The notes beneath the pieces were generated by a model. The model searched no databases, was not told the DNA's origin, and saw only the letters and a program-made list of their open reading frames with translations. Source: an uncultured Selenomonadaceae bacterium (lineage in GTDB: Bacteria; Bacillota; Negativicutes; Selenomonadales; Selenomonadaceae). From it: a stretch of DNA of 14,985 bases. The position numbers and the translations under genes were made by a program. Where the stretch lies: contig CAJODU010000019.1 in assembly GCA_905233325.1 (NCBI GenBank), positions 1 through 14,985 of the forward strand. Reading direction: 5' to 3'. Positions 1 to 7,693 of this stretch are shown piece after piece. Positions within the stretch are counted from its first letter, which is position 1; each line of letters starts with the position of its first letter.

Positions 1-853
1 AACATCTTTTTTCCTTAAAGTAATATGTAATTAATTTTGCATTTATTAATTGAGCAGGATTATCTGGATTTTTAATTTTTACATCAGTAATCTTTAAATT
101 TGAATAAACTGATTGAAGTTTTAATAATTTATCAACATTATTAAATTGATTCCATTTATCATAATCAATCAAACACATAAAATTAAAATCTGCATCTTTG
201 TTACGTTCATAAACATAATTGAAAACTTTACAAGGATTTTCAATATATGTCTCTATTTCTAACTCAATCTTAGTTATACCAAGGGGATCTGTGCTAATAA
301 AGCCTTGCTCATATTTGGAGTGGAAGTCTAAATTTTCCGCCCATTCTAAATCATTTTTATATTTCTCAAAACATTTATTATATATTTCATCAGAAGCACA
401 ATAATTTCTTCCATAAACCATACACAAATGTTTCAACTTATTATTTTTTACAACGCCAATCGTATAAATTATATCTTTTTCTGTCCAATCTTCCGCTTCA
501 CGACATTCATTCGTAATCATTGGATTAGTTTTAAGTAAGGTGTGTTTGGGATAACTACTGTTTAATGCAAGTGCTGCATTTTCAGATTGAATCTTTTTAA
601 CTTCAATGGCATCACCGTTTCGCAACATTAGATCAGGAGGATTTGAATCATTACCAATATAAGAGAATACATTTTTCCATTGTTGTTCGCGTGTAACTTC
701 TGAACAATCAAAAGTATTTGCAAAAAGATTTTTGACATAATCCTCAAGAGCGTAACCAGCTATATTTACTCTATTATTGCCAATCTGTTTATCATTTAAA
801 TAGGTTTCATTTTGTTTTACTAATGTTATAATTGCATCAATAATATTTCTCAT
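1..853 (-). CDS. Type II restriction endonuclease, NgoPII family (partial, C-terminus beyond window)
   Basis: The reading frame runs 284 codons from ATG at 853 leftward to the edge with no stop. From memory of the family, the protein resembles the gonococcal NgoPII endonuclease (Pfam RE_NgoPII) over its full length: an N-terminal NIIDAI segment, a central FSYIGNDSNPPDLMLRNGD stretch followed by AIEVKKI, then ALALNSSYPK, FNYVYERN, and KIKNPDNPA near the end. The PD followed by EVKK is a PD-(D/E)XK nuclease core, with catalytic residues around 73 to 87. NgoPII cuts GGCC, so that target is expected here by homology only. The start codon directly abuts the sufB stop (TAA then ATG), with AAGGAG about 8 bases upstream inside sufB, which suggests translational coupling. 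The gene is clearly more AT-rich than sufB, a sign of transfer. Only a few residues are probably missing. The cognate methyltransferase is not in view and would be expected to the left. Confidence 0.88.
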   Translation of the reverse strand, partial: MRNIIDAIITLVKQNETYLNDKQIGNNRVNIAGYALEDYVKNLFANTFDCSEVTREQQWKNVFSYIGNDSNPPDLMLRNGDAIEVKKIQSENAALALNSSYPKHTLLKTNPMITNECREAEDWTEKDIIYTIGVVKNNKLKHLCMVYGRNYCASDEIYNKCFEKYKNDLEWAENLDFHSKYEQGFISTDPLGITKIELEIETYIENPCKVFNYVYERNKDADFNFMCLIDYDKWNQFNNVDKLLKLQSVYSNLKITDVKIKNPDNPAQLINAKLITYYFKEKRC

Positions 854-2254
854 TTAGTTTGCTCCTTCAAGCTCAATGGTGATTAAATTATTCATCTCGA
901 CAGCATACTCCAGCGGCAATTCCTTAGCAATGGGTTCAACAAATCCTCTAACTATCATTGCCCTTGCCTCTTGTTCATCAATTCCGCGAGCCATAAGATA
1001 GAAGATTGCATCTTCGCTGATTCGCCCGATTTTAGCCTCATGTCCAATATCAGCCTCAGGAGCCTCAATATCCATAACCGGCAAGGTATCAGAGCGGGAT
1101 TCATCGTCAAGCATAAGTGACTCACAGTTGACGGAGCACTTGGCGTGGTGAGCAGCTTTAGTGACTTTGACTGCTGATCTGTAAGTCGCCGCACCGCCGG
1201 ATTTTGAGATAGTCCGTGTGTTGATATTCGCTGAGGTATGCGGTGCCACATGAATAACACTTGCACCGGTATCGAGATTTTGACCTTTTGAGGCAAAGGT
1301 GACGCCGGTGAACTCACATTTTGCACCTTCACCGTGAAGAACTGAACAAGGATAGAGGCAGGAGACAGCCGATCCGAATGAGCCGCTGACCCATTCAATG
1401 AGACCATCTTTCTCGACGAGTGCACGCTTGGTGTTGAGATTCATCATATTACGCGACCAATTCTCAATAGTAGAATATCTCAACCTTGCACCTTCACCGA
1501 CAAACAGCTCAACGCAACCTGCATGCAAGTTAGTTACATTATATTTAGGAGCGGAGCAACCTTCAATAAAGTGGAGGCTTGCACCCTTCTCGACAACTAT
1601 TAAAGTATGCTCAAACTGTCCTGCACCTGCGGCGTTTAGTCTGAAATAGGACTGCAGGGGAATTTTGACGTCAACACCGGCGGGAACGTACACAAACGAG
1701 CCGCCCGACCAAACTGCACCGTGTAAGGCGGCGAATTTGTGATCCTTCGGCGGCACCAAAGTCATAAAGTATTCACGGACAATATCTTCATGCTCAACAA
1801 GCGCGGTCTCCATATCAGTGTAGACAACGCCTTGATCTGTAAGCCTCTTCTGAATACTGTGATAGACGACTTCACTGTCATACTGCGCTCCGACACCGGC
1901 AAGTGACTGCTTTTCCGCATTAGGTATACCCAGTCGATCAAAGGTATTTTTGATGTCCTCCGGCACTTCGTCCCAACTGCCGACGAGTTTGGCATCCGGC
2001 TTGACATAAGTGACAATCTCGTCCATATTGAGACGGCTAATATCCGGGCCCCACGTCGGCAAGTTTAGATTGTTATAGACTTCTAACGACTTTAATCTGA
2101 AGTCCAGCATCCAAGCGGGATCATTCTTCTTTTTGGAGATATCCCTGACTACTTCCTCAGTCAAACCTGCATGAGTTTTATATACAGATCTGTCGACATT
2201 CTTTATATCATAGAGCGTGCGCTCAATATCTTCTATATAAGTTTTATTTTTCAT
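854..2254 (-). CDS. sufB: Fe-S cluster assembly scaffold SufB
   Basis: SufB forms a complex with the SufC ATPase and serves as the scaffold on which Fe-S clusters are built in the cytoplasm. The product is about 466 residues, normal for SufB. Family hallmarks are visible: YVPAGVDVKIPLQSYFR in the first half, the beta-helix repeats (HFIEGCSAP, LHAGCVELFVGEGARLRYSTIENWS), the conserved cysteine in NCESLM, and the C-terminal stretch IGRISEDAIFYLMARGI with MIVRGFVEPI. I prefer ATG at 2254; a GTG at 2263 in the same frame would add three residues and overlap the upstream stop. Neither has a strong ribosome site, so coupling to the gene upstream is likely. No sufD follows; the next gene is a restriction endonuclease. 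This matches the minimal SufBC system of anaerobes, in which SufB probably acts as a homodimer. Confidence 0.96.
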   Translation of the reverse strand: MKNKTYIEDIERTLYDIKNVDRSVYKTHAGLTEEVVRDISKKKNDPAWMLDFRLKSLEVYNNLNLPTWGPDISRLNMDEIVTYVKPDAKLVGSWDEVPEDIKNTFDRLGIPNAEKQSLAGVGAQYDSEVVYHSIQKRLTDQGVVYTDMETALVEHEDIVREYFMTLVPPKDHKFAALHGAVWSGGSFVYVPAGVDVKIPLQSYFRLNAAGAGQFEHTLIVVEKGASLHFIEGCSAPKYNVTNLHAGCVELFVGEGARLRYSTIENWSRNMMNLNTKRALVEKDGLIEWVSGSFGSAVSCLYPCSVLHGEGAKCEFTGVTFASKGQNLDTGASVIHVAPHTSANINTRTISKSGGAATYRSAVKVTKAAHHAKCSVNCESLMLDDESRSDTLPVMDIEAPEADIGHEAKIGRISEDAIFYLMARGIDEQEARAMIVRGFVEPIAKELPLEYAVEMNNLITIELEGAN

Positions 2255-2259
2255 ATTAA

Positions 2260-2616
2260 TCACTTCACAATAACCGCAACGGCAATCGCTACAACACCGA
2301 CTACTACAGCACCTATACCAACCATTGTGGCGATAGTCAAATTTTGAACAAATTTTCCGATACCGTCTATCTTTTGATCCATTCGATCAACCACTGCGTA
2401 CATATCTTTCCTCATAGCCTCTTGACTTTGGCGAATTTCGCGGATTTCAGCAGCTCGTTGATTGTCACGATCTCGCATTTCTGTTTTGAAATCTCGCATT
2501 TCAGCACGGAAATCCTCATCACGCTGCTTTTGAGCTTCCATATAAGATCTGACTGTTGCTTCAAATGTATCTTGACGCCTTTCAATATTTCCTAATCTGA
2601 CATCTACTTCAGTCAT
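2260..2616 (-). CDS. Small coiled-coil protein with C-terminal membrane anchor, inside suf operon
   Basis: I do not recognise a named family. The 118-residue product is highly charged and predicted helical over residues 1 to about 85, with heptad-like spacing and an imperfect internal repeat (FRAEMRDFK then TEMRDRD, residues 36 to 50). It ends in one hydrophobic segment, about residues 93 to 117, rich in Val, Ala, Ile and Gly, with a final Lys. This is the layout of a tail-anchored coiled-coil protein with the coil in the cytoplasm. The gene overlaps the sufC stop by 8 bases (ATG at 2616, sufC TGA at 2611 to 2609) and its TGA lies next to the sufB start. A strong GGAGGGGG ribosome site sits 8 to 10 bases upstream, within sufC. 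The tight overlaps argue it is a real, co-expressed gene; a role in tethering SufBC to the membrane is only a guess. Confidence 0.85.
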   Translation of the reverse strand: MTEVDVRLGNIERRQDTFEATVRSYMEAQKQRDEDFRAEMRDFKTEMRDRDNQRAAEIREIRQSQEAMRKDMYAVVDRMDQKIDGIGKFVQNLTIATMVGIGAVVVGVVAIAVAVIVK

Positions 2617-3352
2617 TTAAAACACCCCCTCCAAATTTAGCATAACCGTTGTTGGTGACTTCTTCGATGAGTTCATTCCCTCCTTCGCTGACTATTTTCC
2701 CATTCAAAAGGATATGCACTCTATCGACTTTGAGGGCTTTGAGAATTTGAGTATTGTGAGTAATGATTATACAAGCGTTTTCGGCTGAGTGGAATTTTGC
2801 AACACCGTTAGAGACAATTTGCACTGCGTCAACGTCAAGACCGGAATCAGTTTCATCAAGCAGAGCAAGTTTTGGTTGGAGCATAAGAAGCTGAAGTATT
2901 TCGTTGCGCTTTTTTTCACCGCCGCTGAAACCGACATTCATATAGCGAGTAGCATAGGACGGATCTATTTTAAGTTCCTGCATCATTGCTTGGAGTTGTT
3001 TTCTGAATTGCAGAATTTTGACTGTTTGACCTGTGACAGCTTGTTTTGCTGCGCGGAGCATATTCTCAACCGTTATGCCCGGTATTTCTTCCGGCGTCTG
3101 GAATGAAAGGAATAAGCCCTTCCTTGCTCTTTCAAATGTTGCAAGAGACGCTAAGTCCTCACCATCAAAAGTCATTGAACCGCTCATTATTTTATATTTA
3201 GGGTGTCCCATGATAACATTCATTAAAGTTGACTTGCCGGAACCGTTCGGCCCAAGAATTACATGTATCTCACCGGCAGCAACCTTTAAATCTATCCCGT
3301 GAATTATTTCTTTATCCTCAACACCAGCGTGCAGAGATTGAATTTCAAGCAT
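2609..3352 (-). CDS. sufC: Fe-S assembly ATPase SufC
   Basis: SufC is the cytoplasmic ABC-type ATPase that drives conformational change in the SufB scaffold. Starting at ATG 3352 the product is 247 residues, the usual SufC length. Visible motifs are Walker A GPNGSGKST (residues 34 to 42), the Q-loop region FLSFQTPEEIPG (81 to 92), the SufC-type signature FSGGEKKRNEI (142 to 152), Walker B with ALLDETDSGLD (163 to 173) and the H-loop histidine in IITHN (residue 199). GGAGG lies 8 bases before this ATG. An in-frame upstream ATG at 3385 would add 11 residues unlike the family and would place the ribosome site inside the gene, so it is rejected. The gene begins a sub-operon with its own promoter (3376 to 3404). 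Confidence 0.97.
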   Translation of the reverse strand: MLEIQSLHAGVEDKEIIHGIDLKVAAGEIHVILGPNGSGKSTLMNVIMGHPKYKIMSGSMTFDGEDLASLATFERARKGLFLSFQTPEEIPGITVENMLRAAKQAVTGQTVKILQFRKQLQAMMQELKIDPSYATRYMNVGFSGGEKKRNEILQLLMLQPKLALLDETDSGLDVDAVQIVSNGVAKFHSAENACIIITHNTQILKALKVDRVHILLNGKIVSEGGNELIEEVTNNGYAKFGGGVLND

Positions 3353-3375
3353 TATACATTCCTCCGTATAGTCAA

Positions 3376-3404
3376 ATATTATCATCTCAATGCGGCTTTG
3401 TCAA
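3376..3404 (-). promoter_or_regulatory. Predicted sigma-A promoter for sufC operon
   Basis: On the minus strand a perfect -35 TTGACA (3404 to 3399) is followed by a 17-base spacer and TAATAT (3381 to 3376). A TG dinucleotide one base before the -10 gives an extended -10. Transcription would start near 3369, about 17 bases before the sufC ATG. The hemW stop codon TGA lies inside the -35 hexamer, so the promoter is embedded at the very end of hemW. This lets suf be transcribed independently of DUF4127-hemW. No clear operator is seen. Confidence 0.65.
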
Positions 3405-4543
3405 GGGTCGAGCAGGAACTCGGCAAAGGCGTGATTACCGTATTTCATACCGCGCTCATTGAGTTTGATATATTCATCAGACACTTCAATCAGCCCTTCA
3501 CGTTTGAGCTTGTCTATCACATCAGCATAAATATTTTTAATATCCATTCCAAATTTATCCTTAAAATTTTTCAAGTTGATCCCCTCAGCCTTCCTCAGAG
3601 CAAGGAAACAAAATTCTTCCATAGCAGATTTTTGAGTTAAAATTTCTTCTGTTTCCTTGATATTAAAGCCACTATTTATATTATCTATATATTCTCTGAC
3701 ATTGTGAATATTAGAGAGCCGCACTCCGAAGGGATATTTAGTTGATATATTCAAATAACTGTGAGCACCGGCACCAAAACCAAAATATTTAACGTCCGAC
3801 CAGTAGCCTAAATTGTGACGACTCTCAAATCCTTCAATGGCAAAATTGCTGATTTCATACCGTTTGAAACCGTGTCTTGGTAACTCTCCGGTAATTAATT
3901 CGTACATCTTATCAGATTCGTCATCATTGGGCAAATTCAATCTGCCTGAATTGTGCAACTTGCCAAATTCCGTTTCGCTTTCAATCTCAAGACCGTAAAT
4001 AGAAATGTGCTGCACATTTAGATTCATCGCAATATCTAATGTATTTTGAAGGATTTTTGTAGTCTGATTCGGCAGATCATACATCAGATCAATGCTGACG
4101 TTGTCGAAGATAGAAACAGCCGTCTTGACAGTTGCAATCGCCTCTTGACTATTGTGGATTCTCCCAAGGGTGCGGAGTAAATCATCATCAAAACTCTGAA
4201 CCCCCAAACTCAACCTATTGATTCCAAGTTTCCTTAGTTCATTGATATAAAATTTATCAACCGTTCCCGGATTAGCCTCAAGGGTAAATTCAATACAATG
4301 GCTTAGATTATAATTTTTGTGCAGAGTATCAAATATTTTGGATAGCTGATCAATCGTCAAAATTGACGGAGTGCCGCCGCCAAAGTAGACAGTGGTGATA
4401 TTTTGATTTTGAGCTGATGATTTAATTTCTATACAAAGAGCGTCAACATACCTGTCAATGAGTTCGCTTTCAGCAACTATGGAATTGAAGGCACAATATT
4501 TGCATTTAGCACGACAGAAGGGAATATGAATATATATCTGCAT
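3401..4543 (-). CDS. hemW: Radical SAM heme chaperone HemW (HemN-like)
   Basis: The 380-residue product is a radical SAM protein of the HemW/HemN family. The cluster motif CxxxCxxC is at C10, C14 and C17 (IPFCRAKCKYCAF), followed by YFGGGTPS for S-adenosylmethionine binding and a C-terminal HemN_C-type winged region. HemW is known as a heme-binding chaperone and not as the coproporphyrinogen dehydrogenase itself. The length and the IHIPFC start favour HemW over true HemN, which is longer and has a distinctive N-terminal extension. Its ATG directly abuts the TAA of the DUF4127 gene, with GGTGA five or so bases upstream, so the two are translationally coupled. It is an oxygen-sensitive 4Fe-4S enzyme lying beside the suf cluster-assembly genes. 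No other heme synthesis gene is in the window. Confidence 0.93.
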   Translation of the reverse strand: MQIYIHIPFCRAKCKYCAFNSIVAESELIDRYVDALCIEIKSSAQNQNITTVYFGGGTPSILTIDQLSKIFDTLHKNYNLSHCIEFTLEANPGTVDKFYINELRKLGINRLSLGVQSFDDDLLRTLGRIHNSQEAIATVKTAVSIFDNVSIDLMYDLPNQTTKILQNTLDIAMNLNVQHISIYGLEIESETEFGKLHNSGRLNLPNDDESDKMYELITGELPRHGFKRYEISNFAIEGFESRHNLGYWSDVKYFGFGAGAHSYLNISTKYPFGVRLSNIHNVREYIDNINSGFNIKETEEILTQKSAMEEFCFLALRKAEGINLKNFKDKFGMDIKNIYADVIDKLKREGLIEVSDEYIKLNERGMKYGNHAFAEFLLDP

Positions 4544-6157
4544 TTATCTCACCTGCGATAAATTAATATTATCAACTTTAAGCCTGACTTCAAAGGTACG
4601 CGGCCAAGGATAATTTATATTAATATCAAAATCTTTGAGACGGTATTCAATATTATTGACCTTGAAGGGGACTCTGAAAGCTCTGCTACATTTATAATCA
4701 GCGATTTTTTTGCTCATAGCCGTCCTCATCACGAAAGTCGCAAATTCAAATTCAGTGCCATAGTCAAGGTAATTGGTATCAAATGATCCGTTCTTCTTCA
4801 AGGCGTGATTGACAGTATCAATGACATCTTTGAGATAGAATTGATCTTCAAGGAAGCGTTGATTGAGGAATTTCAAATTCTCAACGAAATCATCTGAATT
4901 GACGGCAATAATGGCTTGAGATAAGGCAATACCTATGGCATTGGACGCCGTATTCCAGCCGGAATAAGCAATGAGTGAGTTGATCGGGACGGCTCTATCA
5001 ATCAATGAAGGCAGCAAGGTCTCCTCTTTGTCGAAGTGAATACCCAGATCAATGAGTGCCACATTATAGCCTTGATTGATAAGTTGGGCGATGTGTTCGG
5101 TACTTTTGCTTTTGACTTCATGTAAATTTTTATCGCCTTCAGATTTATCATTCACTGATATGTAGAGTGTATAGTCAGCATCTGTCGGCGTCTCGACAAT
5201 CTCACACCTCAACTGATTAAATTTTTCCTTGACAACAGTTTCAATCGTCACTGCCATAAAAGGCAAGGTTCGTGCAAGGGTATCGGATTTATTATATTTG
5301 ACACAGACTTTTAACGGACGAGGAGAGTTACTCCGAACATATTCAGTCAAAAGAGTTAAAGCGATCTCATCAGCTCCATGAATGAGAGATACTTTGCCGT
5401 TAAGGCTATCATATTCAAGCTGCCTCAGAGTATCAAGCACTTTGTTTTGAATAGAAAATTCTTCACCATCATCAAGACCTATTATCAACCTGTCCAAAAC
5501 GCCGCTTTGTGTCATCTCGATCAATCTTTTGCTGAGTTTCTCGCATTGATTGAAACGATCCAGGTAACTGTTTAAATTTTCGGGTGTGATCTCGCTGATT
5601 GCCTCAAACAATGCTTCATCATCTGCCGGCAAACCGGAATGAGCAAGCCCCGTCAAACGTGAATATGCCATCAATGCACGACGCTGCTGATAATTATCTA
5701 TGCTTGATTGTGGTTGAGTTCTCGGCAGAATGTTAAAAGCGTAAATCGGAGTATGAGGAATAAACCTGTGCAGCTCTGTCAAATATTCTATGAGGCTGTC
5801 AATCTCCTCATCGCTGAGACTTTCCTCACGAGAGGCAATAAGGCCGCCTTTGATTAATTGATCAATGCTGATGATAACTGCGTCTGCCTTGGGAGATTCA
5901 TTCAAAAGCCACTTTCTAATGTCTTCAACCTCACCGGCAATGGTGAAATAATCCAACGTCTTACTTGGTGGAATCGTTATATCAATTCCGGCTATTCTCC
6001 CCGCGTCAATTACAAAATCGCTGCACGCCGGCCGACTGTCCAGAGGAATGAGCAAAATATTTGTAGAATCGTTTGCTGCCGCTTCGGCTTTGATATTTGG
6101 AATATTTAAAATTAATAACAGAAGTATCAGTAAAATTAGAAAAAAATTTCGTAACAC
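4544..6157 (-). CDS. DUF4127 family exported protein
   Basis: The 537-residue product matches the DUF4127 family as I know it, chiefly by the N-terminal LLIPLDSRPAC segment (about residues 35 to 45), followed by a TIPPSKTLDYFTIAGE region and a conserved GG in IDQLIKGGLIASR. The biochemical function is unknown. A signal peptide is clear: charged MLRN, then a run of Leu/Ile to about residue 20, then a likely cleavage site near KAEA (residues 23 to 26). It is therefore exported or lipid-surface associated and acts outside the cytoplasm, unlike its operon partner HemW. The start is GTG at 6157 with GAGGA about 9 bases upstream. It is the first gene of the leftward train and diverges from recT. 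I could not identify a convincing minus-strand promoter in the 96-base spacer. Confidence 0.85.
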   Translation of the reverse strand: MLRNFFLILLILLLLILNIPNIKAEAAANDSTNILLIPLDSRPACSDFVIDAGRIAGIDITIPPSKTLDYFTIAGEVEDIRKWLLNESPKADAVIISIDQLIKGGLIASREESLSDEEIDSLIEYLTELHRFIPHTPIYAFNILPRTQPQSSIDNYQQRRALMAYSRLTGLAHSGLPADDEALFEAISEITPENLNSYLDRFNQCEKLSKRLIEMTQSGVLDRLIIGLDDGEEFSIQNKVLDTLRQLEYDSLNGKVSLIHGADEIALTLLTEYVRSNSPRPLKVCVKYNKSDTLARTLPFMAVTIETVVKEKFNQLRCEIVETPTDADYTLYISVNDKSEGDKNLHEVKSKSTEHIAQLINQGYNVALIDLGIHFDKEETLLPSLIDRAVPINSLIAYSGWNTASNAIGIALSQAIIAVNSDDFVENLKFLNQRFLEDQFYLKDVIDTVNHALKKNGSFDTNYLDYGTEFEFATFVMRTAMSKKIADYKCSRAFRVPFKVNNIEYRLKDFDININYPWPRTFEVRLKVDNINLSQVR

Positions 6158-6186
6158 TTGACACTATCCTCACACAATGATATATT
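6158..6186 (+). promoter_or_regulatory. Predicted strong promoter for recT operon
   Basis: A perfect -35 TTGACA (6158 to 6163), a 17-base spacer and a -10 TATATT (6181 to 6186) are present. Transcription would start near 6193, giving a leader of about 60 bases before the recT ATG at 6254. The -35 box begins one base after the DUF4127 start codon, so the two divergent genes share the spacer. Confidence 0.75.
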
Positions 6187-6253
6187 AAAAGTCAATCGTA
6201 TAAGTGATTTTTGGGAAGTTTGTAGCTATTTATTGTACACCATGGAGGCTGTT

Positions 6254-7189
6254 ATGGCAAATCAAAAATCTTTATCAGAAGTACACAGAAATAAATCTCT
6301 GTCACAAGTCCTCAAAGATGACAATCGTGTCGGCAAGCGTTTTGAAGATATTCTTGGTGAGAATGCTGCCAGCTTTATAGGTTCTTTGCTGTCAGTAGTT
6401 AATGCCAACAGCAGACTGCGCGAATGTGAGCCTTATTCCGTTATTAACGCTGCGGCTATGGCTGCGACTTTGAGATTGCCGATCATTAATACGCTTGGTT
6501 TTGCCTATATTGTACCTTATAGAACTCGTGACGGCCTTCAAGCTCAATTTCAGATTGGCTGGAAAGGGCTTGTGCAGCTTGCTCAACGTTCGGGTCAATA
6601 TAAAAAAATCCATGCCGGCAAGGTGTATAAAGGTGAAATTAAGGGAAGGCATCCCATAACCGGCGATTTAATCTGCGGCGATAAAGAATCTGATGAGATT
6701 GTTGGATATGTTGCATATATGGAGCTTAACAACGGTTTTAATAAGGCAATTTACATGTCCATTGACGAGATCAGAGAGCACGGTTTGAAGTATTCACAAA
6801 GTTATGCTTATGATGAAAGAAGTAAAAATCGAACTTCCGTCTGGAGTACAAATTTCGATGCTATGGCAAAGAAAACAGTTTTGAAACAGCTTTTGTCAAA
6901 ATATGGTATAATGAGTGTTGATTCTAACTTTACTGATATGGCAAGAGCTTTACGGGCAGATCAAGGTGTCATACAAACTAATGGTTACAGATACGTTGAT
7001 AATAGCGATAATGTCAAAAGTGATGATCTGAGTTCCATTGCCTTTGAAGAATTACCGGAGACGGTGCCTGCCGAAGAATTACACGAATTTCGTGATTCAG
7101 ATGTTGATATTGAATATGAGGAGCCTGTTGAGCCTCCTATAGACGAACAAAAGGACAGCCCCATTAACAGTGAAAATGAGCCTGTCTAA
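6254..7189 (+). CDS. recT: RecT-family single-strand DNA annealing protein
   Basis: RecT proteins coat single-stranded DNA and anneal complementary strands; they usually come from phages, paired with an exonuclease. The 311-residue product shows the RecT core: AAMAATLRLPII, GFAYIVPYRTRDG, AQFQIGWKGLVQLAQRSGQY, a basic KGEIKGRHPITG loop, and VWSTNFDAMAKKTVLKQLLSKYG, followed by an acidic, disordered tail of about 60 residues. I chose ATG 6254 because GGAGG lies six bases upstream (6245 to 6249). An in-frame ATG at 6242 and a TTG at 6158 lack a ribosome site. No exonuclease, single-strand binding protein or other phage gene lies nearby; the neighbours are housekeeping genes. It is either a domesticated phage gene or the last remnant of a prophage. 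Confidence 0.93.
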   Translation: MANQKSLSEVHRNKSLSQVLKDDNRVGKRFEDILGENAASFIGSLLSVVNANSRLRECEPYSVINAAAMAATLRLPIINTLGFAYIVPYRTRDGLQAQFQIGWKGLVQLAQRSGQYKKIHAGKVYKGEIKGRHPITGDLICGDKESDEIVGYVAYMELNNGFNKAIYMSIDEIREHGLKYSQSYAYDERSKNRTSVWSTNFDAMAKKTVLKQLLSKYGIMSVDSNFTDMARALRADQGVIQTNGYRYVDNSDNVKSDDLSSIAFEELPETVPAEELHEFRDSDVDIEYEEPVEPPIDEQKDSPINSENEPV

Positions 7190-7192
7190 AAG
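7164..7192 (+). promoter_or_regulatory. Possible weak promoter for Lrp-family/aminotransferase genes
   Basis: TTAACA (7164 to 7169), a 17-base spacer and TAAAAG (7187 to 7192) could start transcription near 7199, just before the Lrp-family gene. The -10 match is only four of six and it overlaps the recT stop, so read-through from the recT promoter is an equal possibility. Confidence 0.3.
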
Positions 7193-7213
7193 ATATTTTT
7201 ATAGGGTGATATT

Positions 7214-7693
7214 GTGAAAGAACTTTTGGAATTACTTGAAAAAAATTCAAAGACCACAACGGCGGAACTTGCTGCAATCCTTGGTCAGAGTGAATACCAG
7301 GTTGAGCAGGATATTAAACGCTTGGAAAAGGATAAAATTATACTGAGTTACCCGACTATCATAAATTGGGAAAAATTCGGCAGCGAAGTCGTTACTGCCA
7401 TTATTACAATAAACTTGACGCCGCAGCGTGAGGTTGGTTTTGATGCCATTGCCGAGAGGATTTATCGCTTTGATGAAGTCAAGACAGTCTATCTGATGAG
7501 CGGCAGTTTTGATCTTTTGGTAATTATTGAAGGTAAAAGCCTCAAAGATGTTGCCAATTTTGTCGCGACGAGACTTTCCACTATTGAAGGCGTTACGCAA
7601 ACGCGGAGTCACTTTATGTTAAAGTCCTACAAAAAAGATGGCGTCATTCTTGATGATGAAGAGAGAGATCGCAGATTGGTGGTGTCACCATGA
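7214..7693 (+). CDS. Lrp/AsnC family transcriptional regulator
   Basis: The 159-residue protein has the Lrp/AsnC architecture: an N-terminal winged helix-turn-helix (about residues 4 to 50, LLELLEKNSKTTTAELAAILGQ followed by VEQDIKRLEKDKII) and a C-terminal ligand-sensing RAM domain (about 65 to 140) containing VKTVYLMSGSFDLLVIIEGK and a G-x-T-Q-T-R-S-H segment. Such proteins bind DNA as oligomers and respond to amino acids. The start is GTG at 7214 with AGGGTGA just upstream. Its last codons overlap the aminotransferase start (ATGA, 7690 to 7693), a coupled arrangement that mirrors Bacillus subtilis alaR-alaT, in which the regulator controls an alanine transaminase. Control of its own operon in response to an amino acid is inferred. 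No operator palindrome was identified upstream. Confidence 0.93.
   Translation: MKELLELLEKNSKTTTAELAAILGQSEYQVEQDIKRLEKDKIILSYPTIINWEKFGSEVVTAIITINLTPQREVGFDAIAERIYRFDEVKTVYLMSGSFDLLVIIEGKSLKDVANFVATRLSTIEGVTQTRSHFMLKSYKKDGVILDDEERDRRLVVSP

Noticed and set aside
955..1425. 156-residue open frame on the minus strand inside sufB
   Set aside because: It is a shadow frame of sufB on the same strand, has no family resemblance and no ribosome site; sufB is unmistakable.
6158..6253. N-terminal extension of recT from TTG at 6158
   Set aside because: That TTG is the promoter -35 box; ATG 6254 has GGAGG at correct spacing and gives the family-like start.
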